Both the position numbers and the translations under genes were made by a program. A stretch of 64,000 nt of DNA from Lysinibacillus sp. FSL K6-0232 (GTDB lineage Bacteria; Bacillota; Bacilli; Bacillales_A; Planococcaceae), in assembly GCF_038008325.1 (NCBI RefSeq), contig NZ_JBBOYW010000001.1, positions 672,001 through 736,000 of the forward strand, written 5' to 3'. The notes beneath the pieces were generated by a model. That model searched no databases. It was not told the DNA's origin and saw nothing but the letters and a program-made list of their open reading frames with translations. Below, piece by piece: positions 44,363-52,433 of the stretch. The stretch's first letter is position 1. Each line of letters begins with the position of its first letter.

Positions 44363-45340
44363 ATGTTAGTTATTAGCGCTGAAGAGCAACGAGCCTTAGT
44401 GGATATTCATGAGGTGATGGGCTGTGTAGAAGAAGCTTTAAAGGAATTTTCAGCACAGAGAACGATCACACCTATTCGAGCATCACTTCCTTTTTCCAAT
44501 GCTCAAAATACAGCATTAATTATGCCCTCTGTAGCAGAGGAATTAAAAAGTGTCGGGCTAAAGGTCGTGATGGTTGCCCCAAACAATACAAAATCAGGAA
44601 AGAAAACTATTAATGGTGTAGTCATGTTATCTGATTTTGATACAGGAGAGCCAGTTGCATTATTAGAAGGTTCGTTTTTAACAATGGTTAGAACAGGAGC
44701 CCTATCAGGTGTTGCCACGAAATATTTAGCACGTCAAGATGCTAAAAAGCTATGTGTAATTGGTACAGGAGAGCAAGCAAAGGGTTTAGTGAAGGCTATA
44801 TTAGCTGTTCGCGATATTGAGGAGGTTTTTCTCTATAACAGAACAGCAGAGAAAGCACATGAATTTGCTGCCTATATTCGTAATCAATTTGATATACCTG
44901 CTCAAGTATGTGCGGATTCAAATGAGGCTGTTCGCCATGCAGATATACTTGTCACAACAACAAGCTCATCTGTGCCAGTTTTCTCTGAATTATTAAAGCC
45001 AGGTGTTCATGTAAATGCTGTAGGCTCCTTTAGACCAACAATGCAGGAGCTGCCTTCTAGTGCAATTGCTTGTGCTGATAAAGTAGTAGTGGAATCGACA
45101 GAGGCTGCGTTAGAGGAAACAGGTGATTTACTGTCACCTATCAATGAAGGGGTTTTTCAGGCAAGTGAAATCTTTGGTGAGCTTGGACAAATTGTTGCTG
45201 GTGAGCTAAATGGGCGAGCAAATAATGAGGAAATTACGATATTTGAGTCTGTTGGATTAGCTGTTGTAGATATAGTAGTTGCTAAATATTTTTATGAAAA
45301 AGCTATACAACATAAAATGGGGACAAGTATTACACTTTAA
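44363..45340 (+). CDS. Ornithine cyclodeaminase / mu-crystallin family protein (likely delta-1-pyrroline-2-carboxylate reductase)
   Basis: The 325-residue protein has LKVVMVAPNNTKSGKKTING, LLEGSFLTMVRTGALSGVAT, and the NAD(P)-binding LCVIGTGEQAKGLVKAILAV. It then has VNAVGSFRPTMQELPSSAI. The family includes ornithine cyclodeaminase, alanine dehydrogenase and pyrroline-2-carboxylate/piperideine-2-carboxylate reductase. Location 20 bases after a proline racemase-like gene favours the reductase of trans-3-hydroxyproline or D-proline pathways. ATG 44363 follows AAGGAGGAG. A terminator follows the gene. Confidence 0.88.
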   Translation: MLVISAEEQRALVDIHEVMGCVEEALKEFSAQRTITPIRASLPFSNAQNTALIMPSVAEELKSVGLKVVMVAPNNTKSGKKTINGVVMLSDFDTGEPVALLEGSFLTMVRTGALSGVATKYLARQDAKKLCVIGTGEQAKGLVKAILAVRDIEEVFLYNRTAEKAHEFAAYIRNQFDIPAQVCADSNEAVRHADILVTTTSSSVPVFSELLKPGVHVNAVGSFRPTMQELPSSAIACADKVVVESTEAALEETGDLLSPINEGVFQASEIFGELGQIVAGELNGRANNEEITIFESVGLAVVDIVVAKYFYEKAIQHKMGTSITL

Positions 45341-45353
45341 GCTGTAGCACGAT

Positions 45354-45386
45354 GTCAGGACATATAGCTAGTCCTGACTTTTTTAT
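45354..45386 (+). terminator. Terminator after the cyclodeaminase-family gene
   Basis: GTCAGGAC (45354-45361) pairs with GTCCTGAC (45371-45378), and TTTTTTAT follows. Confidence 0.88.
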
Positions 45387-45403
45387 TCAAACTTTTTGCA
45401 CTA

Positions 45404-45427
45404 AAATTTAAGTCACACTAAAATTTA
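45404..45427. promoter_or_regulatory. Third copy of the AAATTTAAGT motif
   Basis: AAATTTAAGT at 45404-45413 is followed by CACACT and AAAATTTA, resembling the two sites at 43188 and 43251. It lies 45 bases upstream of the symporter start and suggests a common regulator for both transcription units. Confidence 0.45.
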
Positions 45428-45472
45428 TATACAAGAAATATACCTTCAATTCAAACTTAAGGGGTTGTTTGC

Positions 45473-46696
45473 ATGAAATGGTGGAGAAATCAAAAGCTGT
45501 ATATTAAAATTTTTATTGGGGTCATTGTTGGTGTCTTATTAGGCTTACTATTTGGACCAAAAATTGCTGTTATTAAGCCTATTGGAGATATTTTTATTCG
45601 CTTGCTACAAATGTTAATCGTGCCGCTTGCCTTTTTAAGTATTATATCGGGTATTACAAAGCTAAAAGATATTAAAATGTTAAAGTCCATTGGCGGAAAA
45701 ATTATGCTAATTTACGTGCTTACTACTTTAGTAGCCACATTAATTGGTGTTGCAACTGCATTAGTGTTAAAGCCAGGCAAAGGAGAAAAGGGGCTTCTTG
45801 CTCAGGCTGAGGCTGTGGAACGACAAGAGTTTAGCTTTATTGATAATATTGTGCAATGGTTTCCGTCCAATATTGTGCAATCAATGGCAGAAACAAATAT
45901 GCTACAAATTATTATATTCGCTATTTTTATTGGAGTAGCCCTTGTGCTTCTTGGAGATAAAGTGAATAAAATTAAGGAGCTAGTGAATGAAGGGGCAGAG
46001 CTGATGATTAAAGTGGCAGATATTGTTATCGGTTTTGCACCATATGGCATTATGGCATTGATTGCACATGTTGTTGGAACGCTTGGTATGGATGTCCTTA
46101 TTGAAGTAGGACGCTATGTACTAGCATCTTTTGTTGGCTTTTTAGTCATTCTCTTAGTCGTTTATCCAATATTATTGAAGGGACTAGGCAAAACAAGTCC
46201 AATTTTCTTTTATAAACAGGTTAGTCCAGCAATGCTTGTAGCTTGCAGTACAACATCAAGCAGTGCAACACTTCCTGCTTCCATGGAGGTGTCGAGAGAT
46301 GGACTTAAAATACCAGAAAGTATATACGGCTTTACATTGCCACTAGGTGCTACATTAAATATGAATGGCTTAGCATCAACGTTAGGGGTTCTATCTGTAT
46401 TTGCTGCTAATTTATATGGCATCTCCATATCATTTGGTATGATTTTACAAACTGCCTTTTTAGGAGTAATTCTTGCAATGGGCTGTGCTGGGGTGAAAGG
46501 AGCGGATGTTGTAACAGCATCCTTATTGCTTTCTACGCTAGGACTGCCACTTACTATTATACCAATTATTGCAGCAGTATCCCCAGTTGTGGATATGGGC
46601 AATACCGTTGTCAATATTACAGGTGACTTAGCTGGCACACAGGTTGTCTACCAAAGAAATCCAGAATATGCGAGCGAAGAGATTTCAACTTTATAA
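45473..46696 (+). CDS. Dicarboxylate/amino acid:cation symporter (DAACS family, GltP-like)
   Basis: The 407-residue membrane protein has FIRLLQMLIVPLAFLSIISG, the serine-rich re-entrant loop CSTTSSSATLPASME, the Na/substrate motif LPLGATLNMNGLA, and GLPLTIIPIIAAVSPVVDMG. These are the usual glutamate/aspartate transporter signatures. It imports dicarboxylic amino acids or related compounds with H or Na ions. Its upstream motif and location connect it to the hydroxyproline-type cluster, so another substrate is possible. The IStron begins about 70 bases after its stop. Confidence 0.9.
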   Translation: MKWWRNQKLYIKIFIGVIVGVLLGLLFGPKIAVIKPIGDIFIRLLQMLIVPLAFLSIISGITKLKDIKMLKSIGGKIMLIYVLTTLVATLIGVATALVLKPGKGEKGLLAQAEAVERQEFSFIDNIVQWFPSNIVQSMAETNMLQIIIFAIFIGVALVLLGDKVNKIKELVNEGAELMIKVADIVIGFAPYGIMALIAHVVGTLGMDVLIEVGRYVLASFVGFLVILLVVYPILLKGLGKTSPIFFYKQVSPAMLVACSTTSSSATLPASMEVSRDGLKIPESIYGFTLPLGATLNMNGLASTLGVLSVFAANLYGISISFGMILQTAFLGVILAMGCAGVKGADVVTASLLLSTLGLPLTIIPIIAAVSPVVDMGNTVVNITGDLAGTQVVYQRNPEYASEEISTL

Positions 46697-46709
46697 AAAT
46701 TAAGGTGAC

Positions 46710-46740
46710 GGTAACAAATTCTTTGTAAATTGTTACAAAT
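46710..46740 (+). terminator. Weak hairpin after the symporter gene
   Basis: GTAACAA and TTGTTAC pair at about 46711-46737 with an A/T-rich inside; no clear T-run follows. It may be the symporter's terminator, just left of the IStron. Confidence 0.4.
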
Positions 46741-46764
46741 TAACTAATGTTTGTAATGTTATAT

Positions 46765-47130
46765 AGAAAGCCGTGCGTGTCGGTAAACGGCACGTAGCGA
46801 GGGTTAACTGCGGGCAATCCGTAAAGCTGGATGAACCACAACGTGGCATGAAAATGCGAGCGTGACGGTTACGAAAGTAAAAAAAATCATCTGGATGGCA
46901 TAAGGTTAAATCCTAAGTGCTATGGAACAATCGGTCTTCCGCATCGACTCCCCTTTAAACTGGGGAACGTTCAACGACTATCCTGTATAGCTGACGGGAG
47001 TACATCACAAGCTTATGGTGGTGGAAAAATCCTCTACCTAAGGAATTGGGTAAACATATAGTCTGCGCTCATGTGAAAGCATGAGAAGTTCATAAGAGAA
47101 CTGCTGTCAAAGTTGCGTTTGATAGTGAAC
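46765..47130 (+). ncRNA. Group I intron ribozyme core (IStron 5' part)
   Basis: Conserved core segments can be read in order. The P-like AACTGCGGGCAATCC is at 46806-46820 and the Q-like AAATCCTAAGTGCT at 46908-46921. R (GTTCAACGACTA) is at 46969-46980 and S (AACATATAGTCTG) at 47053-47065. P7 forms between GACTA (46976-46980) and TAGTC (47059-47063). A TCCCC/GGGGA hairpin (46949-46966) lies before R. R and S match the group I consensus very closely. The 3' splice site would be near the end of the whole element. Splicing activity is not shown. Confidence 0.8.
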
Positions 47131-47211
47131 AGTTAAAACTTTATAAAACTTTATAAAATAGTTGTGATATTTTAAGGTATTTGTGTTATGATTACTTTAG
47201 AGGTGATTGTA

Positions 47212-47817
47212 ATGCAAAGATATTCGATAAGAAAATTCGCTGACCTTATTGATGTCAATCCTCAGACTTTGCGTAACTGGGATAAAGAAGGCAAGTTGAA
47301 ACCCGCCTACGTGAACCCAGATACAGGCTATAGGTATTATTCAGAAGAACAATTACAAGAGCAACTCGGGAAGATAGCCGAGGAAAAGATTGTGGTTGGT
47401 TATTGCCGTGTCAGCTCCAAGAAGCAGCAAGCAGATTTGGAGCGACAGGTTCAGAACATGAAGACGTATCTGTTGGCGCAAGGAAAGCCTTTTAAAATCG
47501 TGACGGATATCGGAAGTGGTATCAATTACAACAAGAAAGGCTTAAATGAAGTGATTGATTTGGTAATGGATAAGAAAGTCTCTAAAATCGTTGTTCTTTA
47601 CAAGGATAGGCTTGTCCGATTCGGCTACGAACTCATCAAAAACATTTGCGACAAGAACAATGTGAGCATCGAAATCATCGACCACAATGAGAAATCCGAA
47701 CAGGAGGAAGTCGTTGAGGATTTGGTTCAGATTATCACAGTGTTCAGTTGCAAGCTCCAAGGGAAACGTTCCAAGAAAACGAAGGAACTGATTAAGGAGC
47801 TGAAAAAAGATGATTAA
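47212..47817 (+). CDS. tnpA: IS607-family serine recombinase (TnpA)
   Basis: This is about 201 residues from ATG 47212, which has AGAGGTG six bases upstream; the frame opens earlier at ATG 47188, which would include that site. A MerR-like helix-turn-helix is at residues 1-45 (YSIRKFADLIDVNPQTLRNW). A serine resolvase catalytic domain follows, with Ser68 in GYCRVSSKKQQADLERQV, then VVLYKDRLVRFGYELI. This enzyme moves IS607-type elements. It overlaps tnpB by 8 bases. The gene appears intact. Confidence 0.93.
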   Translation: MQRYSIRKFADLIDVNPQTLRNWDKEGKLKPAYVNPDTGYRYYSEEQLQEQLGKIAEEKIVVGYCRVSSKKQQADLERQVQNMKTYLLAQGKPFKIVTDIGSGINYNKKGLNEVIDLVMDKKVSKIVVLYKDRLVRFGYELIKNICDKNNVSIEIIDHNEKSEQEEVVEDLVQIITVFSCKLQGKRSKKTKELIKELKKDD

Positions 47818-48979
47818 AGCCATTAAAATCAAGCTCTATCCCACGAAAGAACAAGAGTCGATGCTATGGAAAACAGCCAACCACGCAAGGGGCGCTTGGA
47901 ATGTTGGTCTTGGTTATATCAAAGACGAATACGAAAAAGGAAATAATGTCTCCACAGCTCAGGCTAGGCAGATGATTACTGATGTCAAGAAGTCCAATAA
48001 GGATTATCTATGGCTAGGTGAAATCAGCGCTGACGCTTGGCGTAACGTATTCCAAGATATGACCAAGGCATTCAAGGTGTTTCGGGAAAACCTTAAAAAA
48101 GGAATCCCGTTCCCCGATGCAGGCTACCCTCAGTTCAAGAAAAAGTCCAAGTCAAAGCCTTCCTTCTATCATGATGAGCGTAAGCTGAAAGTCTACGGGA
48201 ACAAGGTTTATCTCGAAAAGATAGGCTTCGTCAAGATGAAAGACGAAGGAAGACTGCCTCAAGGAAATTACAAAAAGGATAAAATCAAGGTCTCCAATGT
48301 CCGTGTCGGATACGACAACAAGAACTGGTATCTGACTTGTGGGATTGAAACCTCAGAAGCATACTGGACACCTAACCAAGATTTATCCATCGGTATTGAC
48401 TTGGGAATTAAAGAACTGGCTGTTACCAACGTGGAAGGTTTGCGCTTCGACAACATCAACAAAAAACGTGAAGTCAAGCGTTTGGAGAAGAAGCATCGGC
48501 GGATGTCCCGTAAAATCAGTAGAAAATACGAGGCAAACAAAGATGGCAAGAGGTTTGTGAAGACCAATAATATTGTTAAATTAGAGAGGCTTCGCAAGCG
48601 AGTAGACAGACGATTGACGAATATTAGGGACAATCACCTTCATCAAGCTACAAAGGCGATTATCAAGCAAAAACCAAGCAAGATAGTCGTTGAAGATTTA
48701 AATGTCAAGGGCATGATGAAGAACAAACACTTGGCAAAATCGGTCGCAAATCAAAAGTTTTTCGAATTTAGAAGACAACTCAAATACAAAGCCAAATTTT
48801 ATCTTGGTATTGATGTGACAGTGGCAGACAGATGGTTCCCATCGTCTAAAATGTGTTCTTGTTGCGGTCAAATTAAATCTGATTTGAAACTGAAAGACCG
48901 TGTTTACAGGTGCGATTGTGGCTTGAAAATCGACCGTGATTTGAATGCTTCAATCAATTTAGCGAATTATTCAATCTAG
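47810..48979 (+). CDS. tnpB: TnpB RNA-guided nuclease of the IStron
   Basis: The 389-residue TnpB has an N-terminal helical domain (KLYPTKEQESMLWKTANHAR), then a RuvC-like nuclease. Asp197 is in SIGIDLGIKELAV, Glu295 in KIVVEDLNVKGM and Asp375 in LKIDRDLNASINLA. A zinc ribbon sits before the last motif (Cys349, Cys352, Cys368, Cys370). All catalytic residues are present, so it may be active. TnpB proteins use an RNA made from the element's 3' end to cut DNA at sites next to a target-adjacent motif, which helps the element persist. It overlaps tnpA by 8 bases. Confidence 0.94.
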   Translation: MIKAIKIKLYPTKEQESMLWKTANHARGAWNVGLGYIKDEYEKGNNVSTAQARQMITDVKKSNKDYLWLGEISADAWRNVFQDMTKAFKVFRENLKKGIPFPDAGYPQFKKKSKSKPSFYHDERKLKVYGNKVYLEKIGFVKMKDEGRLPQGNYKKDKIKVSNVRVGYDNKNWYLTCGIETSEAYWTPNQDLSIGIDLGIKELAVTNVEGLRFDNINKKREVKRLEKKHRRMSRKISRKYEANKDGKRFVKTNNIVKLERLRKRVDRRLTNIRDNHLHQATKAIIKQKPSKIVVEDLNVKGMMKNKHLAKSVANQKFFEFRRQLKYKAKFYLGIDVTVADRWFPSSKMCSCCGQIKSDLKLKDRVYRCDCGLKIDRDLNASINLANYSI

Positions 48980-49105
48980 GAAGCTTAACTCCAAACTAAA
49001 TCCTAGATATGTACCGTGTGATGCACGGGAATTTAAGCCCTCGGAGAGTTATATCAAACCGTAGTAGCTTCGGCAAGGCGGGACTCGTTGAACAGGGAAT
49101 TTAAC
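48980..49105 (+). ncRNA. Probable omega-RNA (reRNA) and IStron right end
   Basis: Directly after tnpB lies a structured G+C-richer stretch, including CCGTG-TGATG-CACGG (about 49014-49028) and GTAGCTTCGGCAAGGCGGG. It ends near AACAGGGAATTTAACC, after which AT-rich host DNA resumes. In TnpB elements the guide RNA scaffold overlaps this region and the guide is read from the flank; in IStrons the intron's 3' part shares it. The ends are approximate. Confidence 0.6.
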
Positions 49106-49186
49106 CTTATAATTACAATTCATTTTTTAAGAATTTATAAAGTTTTAACATCGGAAGCGAATTCAGGACGAATCTTCGTGATAAGG

Positions 49187-49243
49187 GCAAATACCTGCAG
49201 AGGAAGGGTGAATACTTGCGAAGGCAGAGCAAATACCCGCGCA
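49187..49243. repeat. Short array of the 21-base AATACCCGCG-type repeat
   Basis: Three degenerate units are present (AATACCTGCAGAGGAAGGGT, AATACTTGCGAAGGCAGAGC, AATACCCGCGCAATC). They share core and spacing with the longer array at 17951-18130. It lies between the IStron and a terminator. Confidence 0.65.
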
Positions 49244-49285
49244 ATCGGACTAAGCAATCTATCTATATATTATCAGCACTATAAA

Positions 49286-49321
49286 AAATCCTCTCGTCAA
49301 ACGATATGGCGAGAGGATTTT
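49286..49321. terminator. Terminator after the S41 peptidase gene
   Basis: AAATCCTCTCG (49286-49296) pairs with CGAGAGGATTT (49310-49320), with flanking A/T tracts for both strands. Confidence 0.88.
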
Positions 49322-49322
49322 G

Positions 49323-50696
49323 CTATTTTTTTATTTTGATATGCTGGTAATAGCCTTTTTGCACCTTGCTATGTGCTTTTGGATGGATTAATAGCATATA
49401 TTCTTGGTCTGGTGATAACGGATTCGTTGGTGTTACGATAAGAGAATTTCCTACGACTCTAGTGCTTGCTGGCACTTCGTTAGCTCCTAAAGCTACTAAT
49501 TGAATATGTCCCTTTGCTATTTGTGTTGTTAAGGATGAAGGGATTTTTATTGTTAGCTTTTTTATGTTGGTGCTACTTTTAACATTTGAGAGCTTTTTAT
49601 ATTTTGGGTATTGCTCCTTGAGTGCATCAAAATGTGCTTGGAAAATCGGAGCAGCCGCTGTTTGAATATTAGGCTTTACACCAACTTCATGGATAGCTTT
49701 TTCATTAGGCCCTGTAAACTTGCCAACTGTTAGCTTTAAATAACTGCCATCCTGTAATGTATAAAAGCCTTGCATTGCGCCTTTTCCATACGTTGTTTCA
49801 CCATATAAAATTGCTGCCTTTTGATCTTGTAGTGAAGCGGCAAGCATTTCAGAAGCACTTGCACTATAGCGATTCACTAAAATACGTGTATTGGCTGGGA
49901 ATTTTATTTCCTGATGAACAGCAGGTATTGTATATGTACCATGTGCCTCTTCTAATAAATAAGCAATTTTCGCTGATGGGAATAGCCCTGTAAGTTCTTC
50001 AGCGGTTGTAACATAGCCACCACCATTATTTTGTAAATCAAGAATAAATGATGTAGCACCACGTTGTTTTAAATCTAATAGAGCTTTTTTAATAAGCTGT
50101 GCGCCATCCTCTGAAAAGGAAGATAGTGCTATATAGCCAACATTTCCAAAAAGTAACTCCGTTTGTACATTTGGTAATGTGAATTTTTTACGTGTAATAG
50201 TTTTCGTAGATGTTTGCTCATCCTGATGTTTAAGTGTAACTTTTACTTGGGTATTTTCATCTCCTAGTAATAGAGAAGTGGCTTCTTCTGAAGAATATCC
50301 TGCAATAGCTTGCCCATCAACAGCGATAATAATATCACCAGCCTGCACATCTGCCTCAAAGGCCCCACTGCCTTCAATAACATCTTTAATCAAAATACCA
50401 TCCTTGTGCTCTTCTATCACAACACCAATCCCAATTGTTGCTAGATTGATACTATTCATATATGCTTCAAACTCTTGTTTTGTAAAATAGGTTGAGTAAG
50501 GATCAAGCATATTGATAATTTCTGGGATGGATGTGGCACTTTCTAAATTTCCGTCAATGGTTCCGACATAAGTATTGTTAATAACTTCTTTTATTTCTTC
50601 GACAAGCTGTTGCTCATTGCTAGCGGCATCAGTTGTAGAGAAAGATAGAAGGAAGAAGCTTACCATAAATACGAATGACCATATTATTTTTTTCAT
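49323..50696 (-). CDS. S41-family C-terminal processing peptidase with PDZ domain
   Basis: The 457-residue protein has a signal peptide (IWSFVFMVSFFLLSFSTTDA). A CtpA-type helical N-terminus follows (MLDPYSTYFTKQEFEAY). The PDZ domain is at about 87-165 (GIGVVIEEHKDGILIKDVIE; GDIIIAVDGQAIAGYSSEEA). The S41 core has FILDLQNNGGGYVTTAEEL, the serine in SASASEML (278-285) and Lys305 in TTYGKGAMQG. It is an exported serine protease with a Ser-Lys dyad. A C-terminal extension of about 120 residues is not recognised. The gene stands alone between terminators. Confidence 0.9.
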   Translation of the reverse strand: MKKIIWSFVFMVSFFLLSFSTTDAASNEQQLVEEIKEVINNTYVGTIDGNLESATSIPEIINMLDPYSTYFTKQEFEAYMNSINLATIGIGVVIEEHKDGILIKDVIEGSGAFEADVQAGDIIIAVDGQAIAGYSSEEATSLLLGDENTQVKVTLKHQDEQTSTKTITRKKFTLPNVQTELLFGNVGYIALSSFSEDGAQLIKKALLDLKQRGATSFILDLQNNGGGYVTTAEELTGLFPSAKIAYLLEEAHGTYTIPAVHQEIKFPANTRILVNRYSASASEMLAASLQDQKAAILYGETTYGKGAMQGFYTLQDGSYLKLTVGKFTGPNEKAIHEVGVKPNIQTAAAPIFQAHFDALKEQYPKYKKLSNVKSSTNIKKLTIKIPSSLTTQIAKGHIQLVALGANEVPASTRVVGNSLIVTPTNPLSPDQEYMLLIHPKAHSKVQKGYYQHIKIKK

Positions 50697-50833
50697 AGGA
50701 CACCTCTTTTCTAGAAACTCAACACGAAAAATTCATCATCGAAGAGGAACGGTTATAAATGGATGGTTCAATTTTACAAATCGAGTATCTATTTTTATTA
50801 TACATGAAGCAGTGGAAATAGTGGAAAATAAAT

Positions 50834-50866
50834 AAAGAATCTGCTAGGGGCAGATTCTTTAGATAA
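50834..50866 (-). terminator. Terminator of the second BrnQ gene
   Basis: AAAGAATCTGC (50834-50844) pairs with GCAGATTCTTT (50850-50860). On the minus strand the stem begins at the stop codon and is followed by ATTTATTTT. Confidence 0.85.
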
Positions 50867-52184
50867 AACGAGCTTGAAGCTTATAAATAATAAAGCCAAT
50901 ACATGCGCCAACAATAGCTGGTAACAGCCATCCAAGACTTTGCTCATACAATGGCAATACTTTTAACAGGCTTTCATATGCTGTGATTTTAATATTCATT
51001 TCCTTTAAACCATCATATAAACTAACAAGGAATGTTGGAATAAGTGCCAAAATATAAACGATTTGTCCACCTTTAAAGAACTGATCTGCTAATGAGAGTA
51101 TCATTAGCACTATTGCTAATGGATAAATAATTAATAAAACAGGTGAAGAGGCACTAATAATCGTCGAAAGCCCTACATTCGTAATCGCTGTACTAAAAAT
51201 GGCGAAAGTAATTAAAAAAGTTTTATATGAAATCTTTGGAAACAGCTTATGAAAAAATTGTGCGTTTGCTGTCAATAAACCAACAGCAGTTGATATACAA
51301 GCTAGTAAAATAGTAGCAGACAAAATAAGACTTCCAAGGTTACCAAACAGCACTTCAGCAGATTTTGCAATAATATTTCCGCCGTTATCAGAAGTTCCAA
51401 TTGCTTGAATACTTGTATTCCCAATTTGACTAAGTGAGATATAGACAAATGCTAGACCAAAGGCAGCGACAATACCTGCAAATATAGTAGTATTCACTTG
51501 TTTTTTCTTATCTGTCACACCCATATCACGTAATGCTTGCAAAATAACGATACCGAAAACAAGTGCAGCTAGTACATCCATTGTTAAATAACCTTGAACA
51601 AAGCCTTCAGCAAACGGAGCTGTTATATACTTACCTACAGCTTCTCCGGGTTCACCCATTGGAGAAATAAAGCTCTTTCCTGCAAGTAATAAAATAATCA
51701 GAAGCAGCACTGGTGTTAAAATTTTACCTACTCGATCTACTAGCTTAGAAGGATTGATGGATAGGTAAAGTATTAAGACAAAAAACAAAATAGATGTAAT
51801 AAAAAGCGGCATCCAATGGTCAGTCATAGCTTCAGGAAGCAATGGAGCAATACCTATTTCATAGGACACTGATCCTGTTCGTGGTATCGCGAAAAAGGGT
51901 CCAATTGCCAAATAGACGATGGATGTGAATAATATGCCAAAAGTAGGGCTTACTCGATTTGCAAGCAGCTGTAAATCGCCTCCAGCCTTTGCTACAGCTA
52001 CGATTGCCAGTAATGGTAACCCAACACCTGTTATTAGAAAGCCAATCATAGCTAGCGTAATATTGTCACCAGCTTGTTGACCTAATAATGGCGGAAAGAT
52101 AATGTTACCCGCACCCAAAAACAAGGCAAATAGCAGTAAGCCTACAGCTAAATTACCTTTGATGAAATGCAAGATATTTTTCAT
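50859..52184 (-). CDS. brnQ: Branched-chain amino acid:cation symporter (LIVCS family), second copy
   Basis: The 441-residue protein has about 12 membrane segments and the same signatures as the 38384 gene: LLFALFLGAGNIIFPPLLGQ, IGPFFAIPRTGSVSYEIGI, FVQGYLTMDVLAALVFGIV and ISTAVGLLTANAQFFHKLF. The family imports Leu, Ile and Val with cations. The two copies are clearly diverged, so this is not a recent duplication. The gene is monocistronic, with AAAGGAG upstream. Confidence 0.92.
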   Translation of the reverse strand: MKNILHFIKGNLAVGLLLFALFLGAGNIIFPPLLGQQAGDNITLAMIGFLITGVGLPLLAIVAVAKAGGDLQLLANRVSPTFGILFTSIVYLAIGPFFAIPRTGSVSYEIGIAPLLPEAMTDHWMPLFITSILFFVLILYLSINPSKLVDRVGKILTPVLLLIILLLAGKSFISPMGEPGEAVGKYITAPFAEGFVQGYLTMDVLAALVFGIVILQALRDMGVTDKKKQVNTTIFAGIVAAFGLAFVYISLSQIGNTSIQAIGTSDNGGNIIAKSAEVLFGNLGSLILSATILLACISTAVGLLTANAQFFHKLFPKISYKTFLITFAIFSTAITNVGLSTIISASSPVLLIIYPLAIVLMILSLADQFFKGGQIVYILALIPTFLVSLYDGLKEMNIKITAYESLLKVLPLYEQSLGWLLPAIVGACIGFIIYKLQARFI

Positions 52185-52433
52185 AATGTTATAACTCCTT
52201 TAAAATTGAAAAGCTAAAACTTTCAAAAAATTTTAAATACAGAAGTGTATGTTATCATAGGCATGGCCAACTTGCAATCAAAACACTATTGTAATATAGT
52301 CGGATTTTATCGTTTTTTATAGGATTGCTAAAATGTTTGAAAAATAGTCAGTATTTCCGATTTCTATAAAAGAAATATCTAGTATGATAGACACACAAGG
52401 AAATATTTTAGCATGAACGGAGGCATTTTGGGT

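Larger units (their letters stand above)
46765..49105 (+). mobile_element. IStron: group I intron fused to an IS607-type tnpA-tnpB transposon
   Basis: The element combines a group I intron core (about 46765-47130), a MerR-type serine recombinase gene (tnpA), a tnpB gene and a structured 3' end. Its G+C looks clearly higher than the surroundings, a sign of transfer. It lies in the intergenic region after the symporter gene and interrupts no obvious reading frame. The exact ends were not determined; they are estimated from the first intron stem and the last structured bases. IStrons are known from clostridia and some bacilli. Confidence 0.82.
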
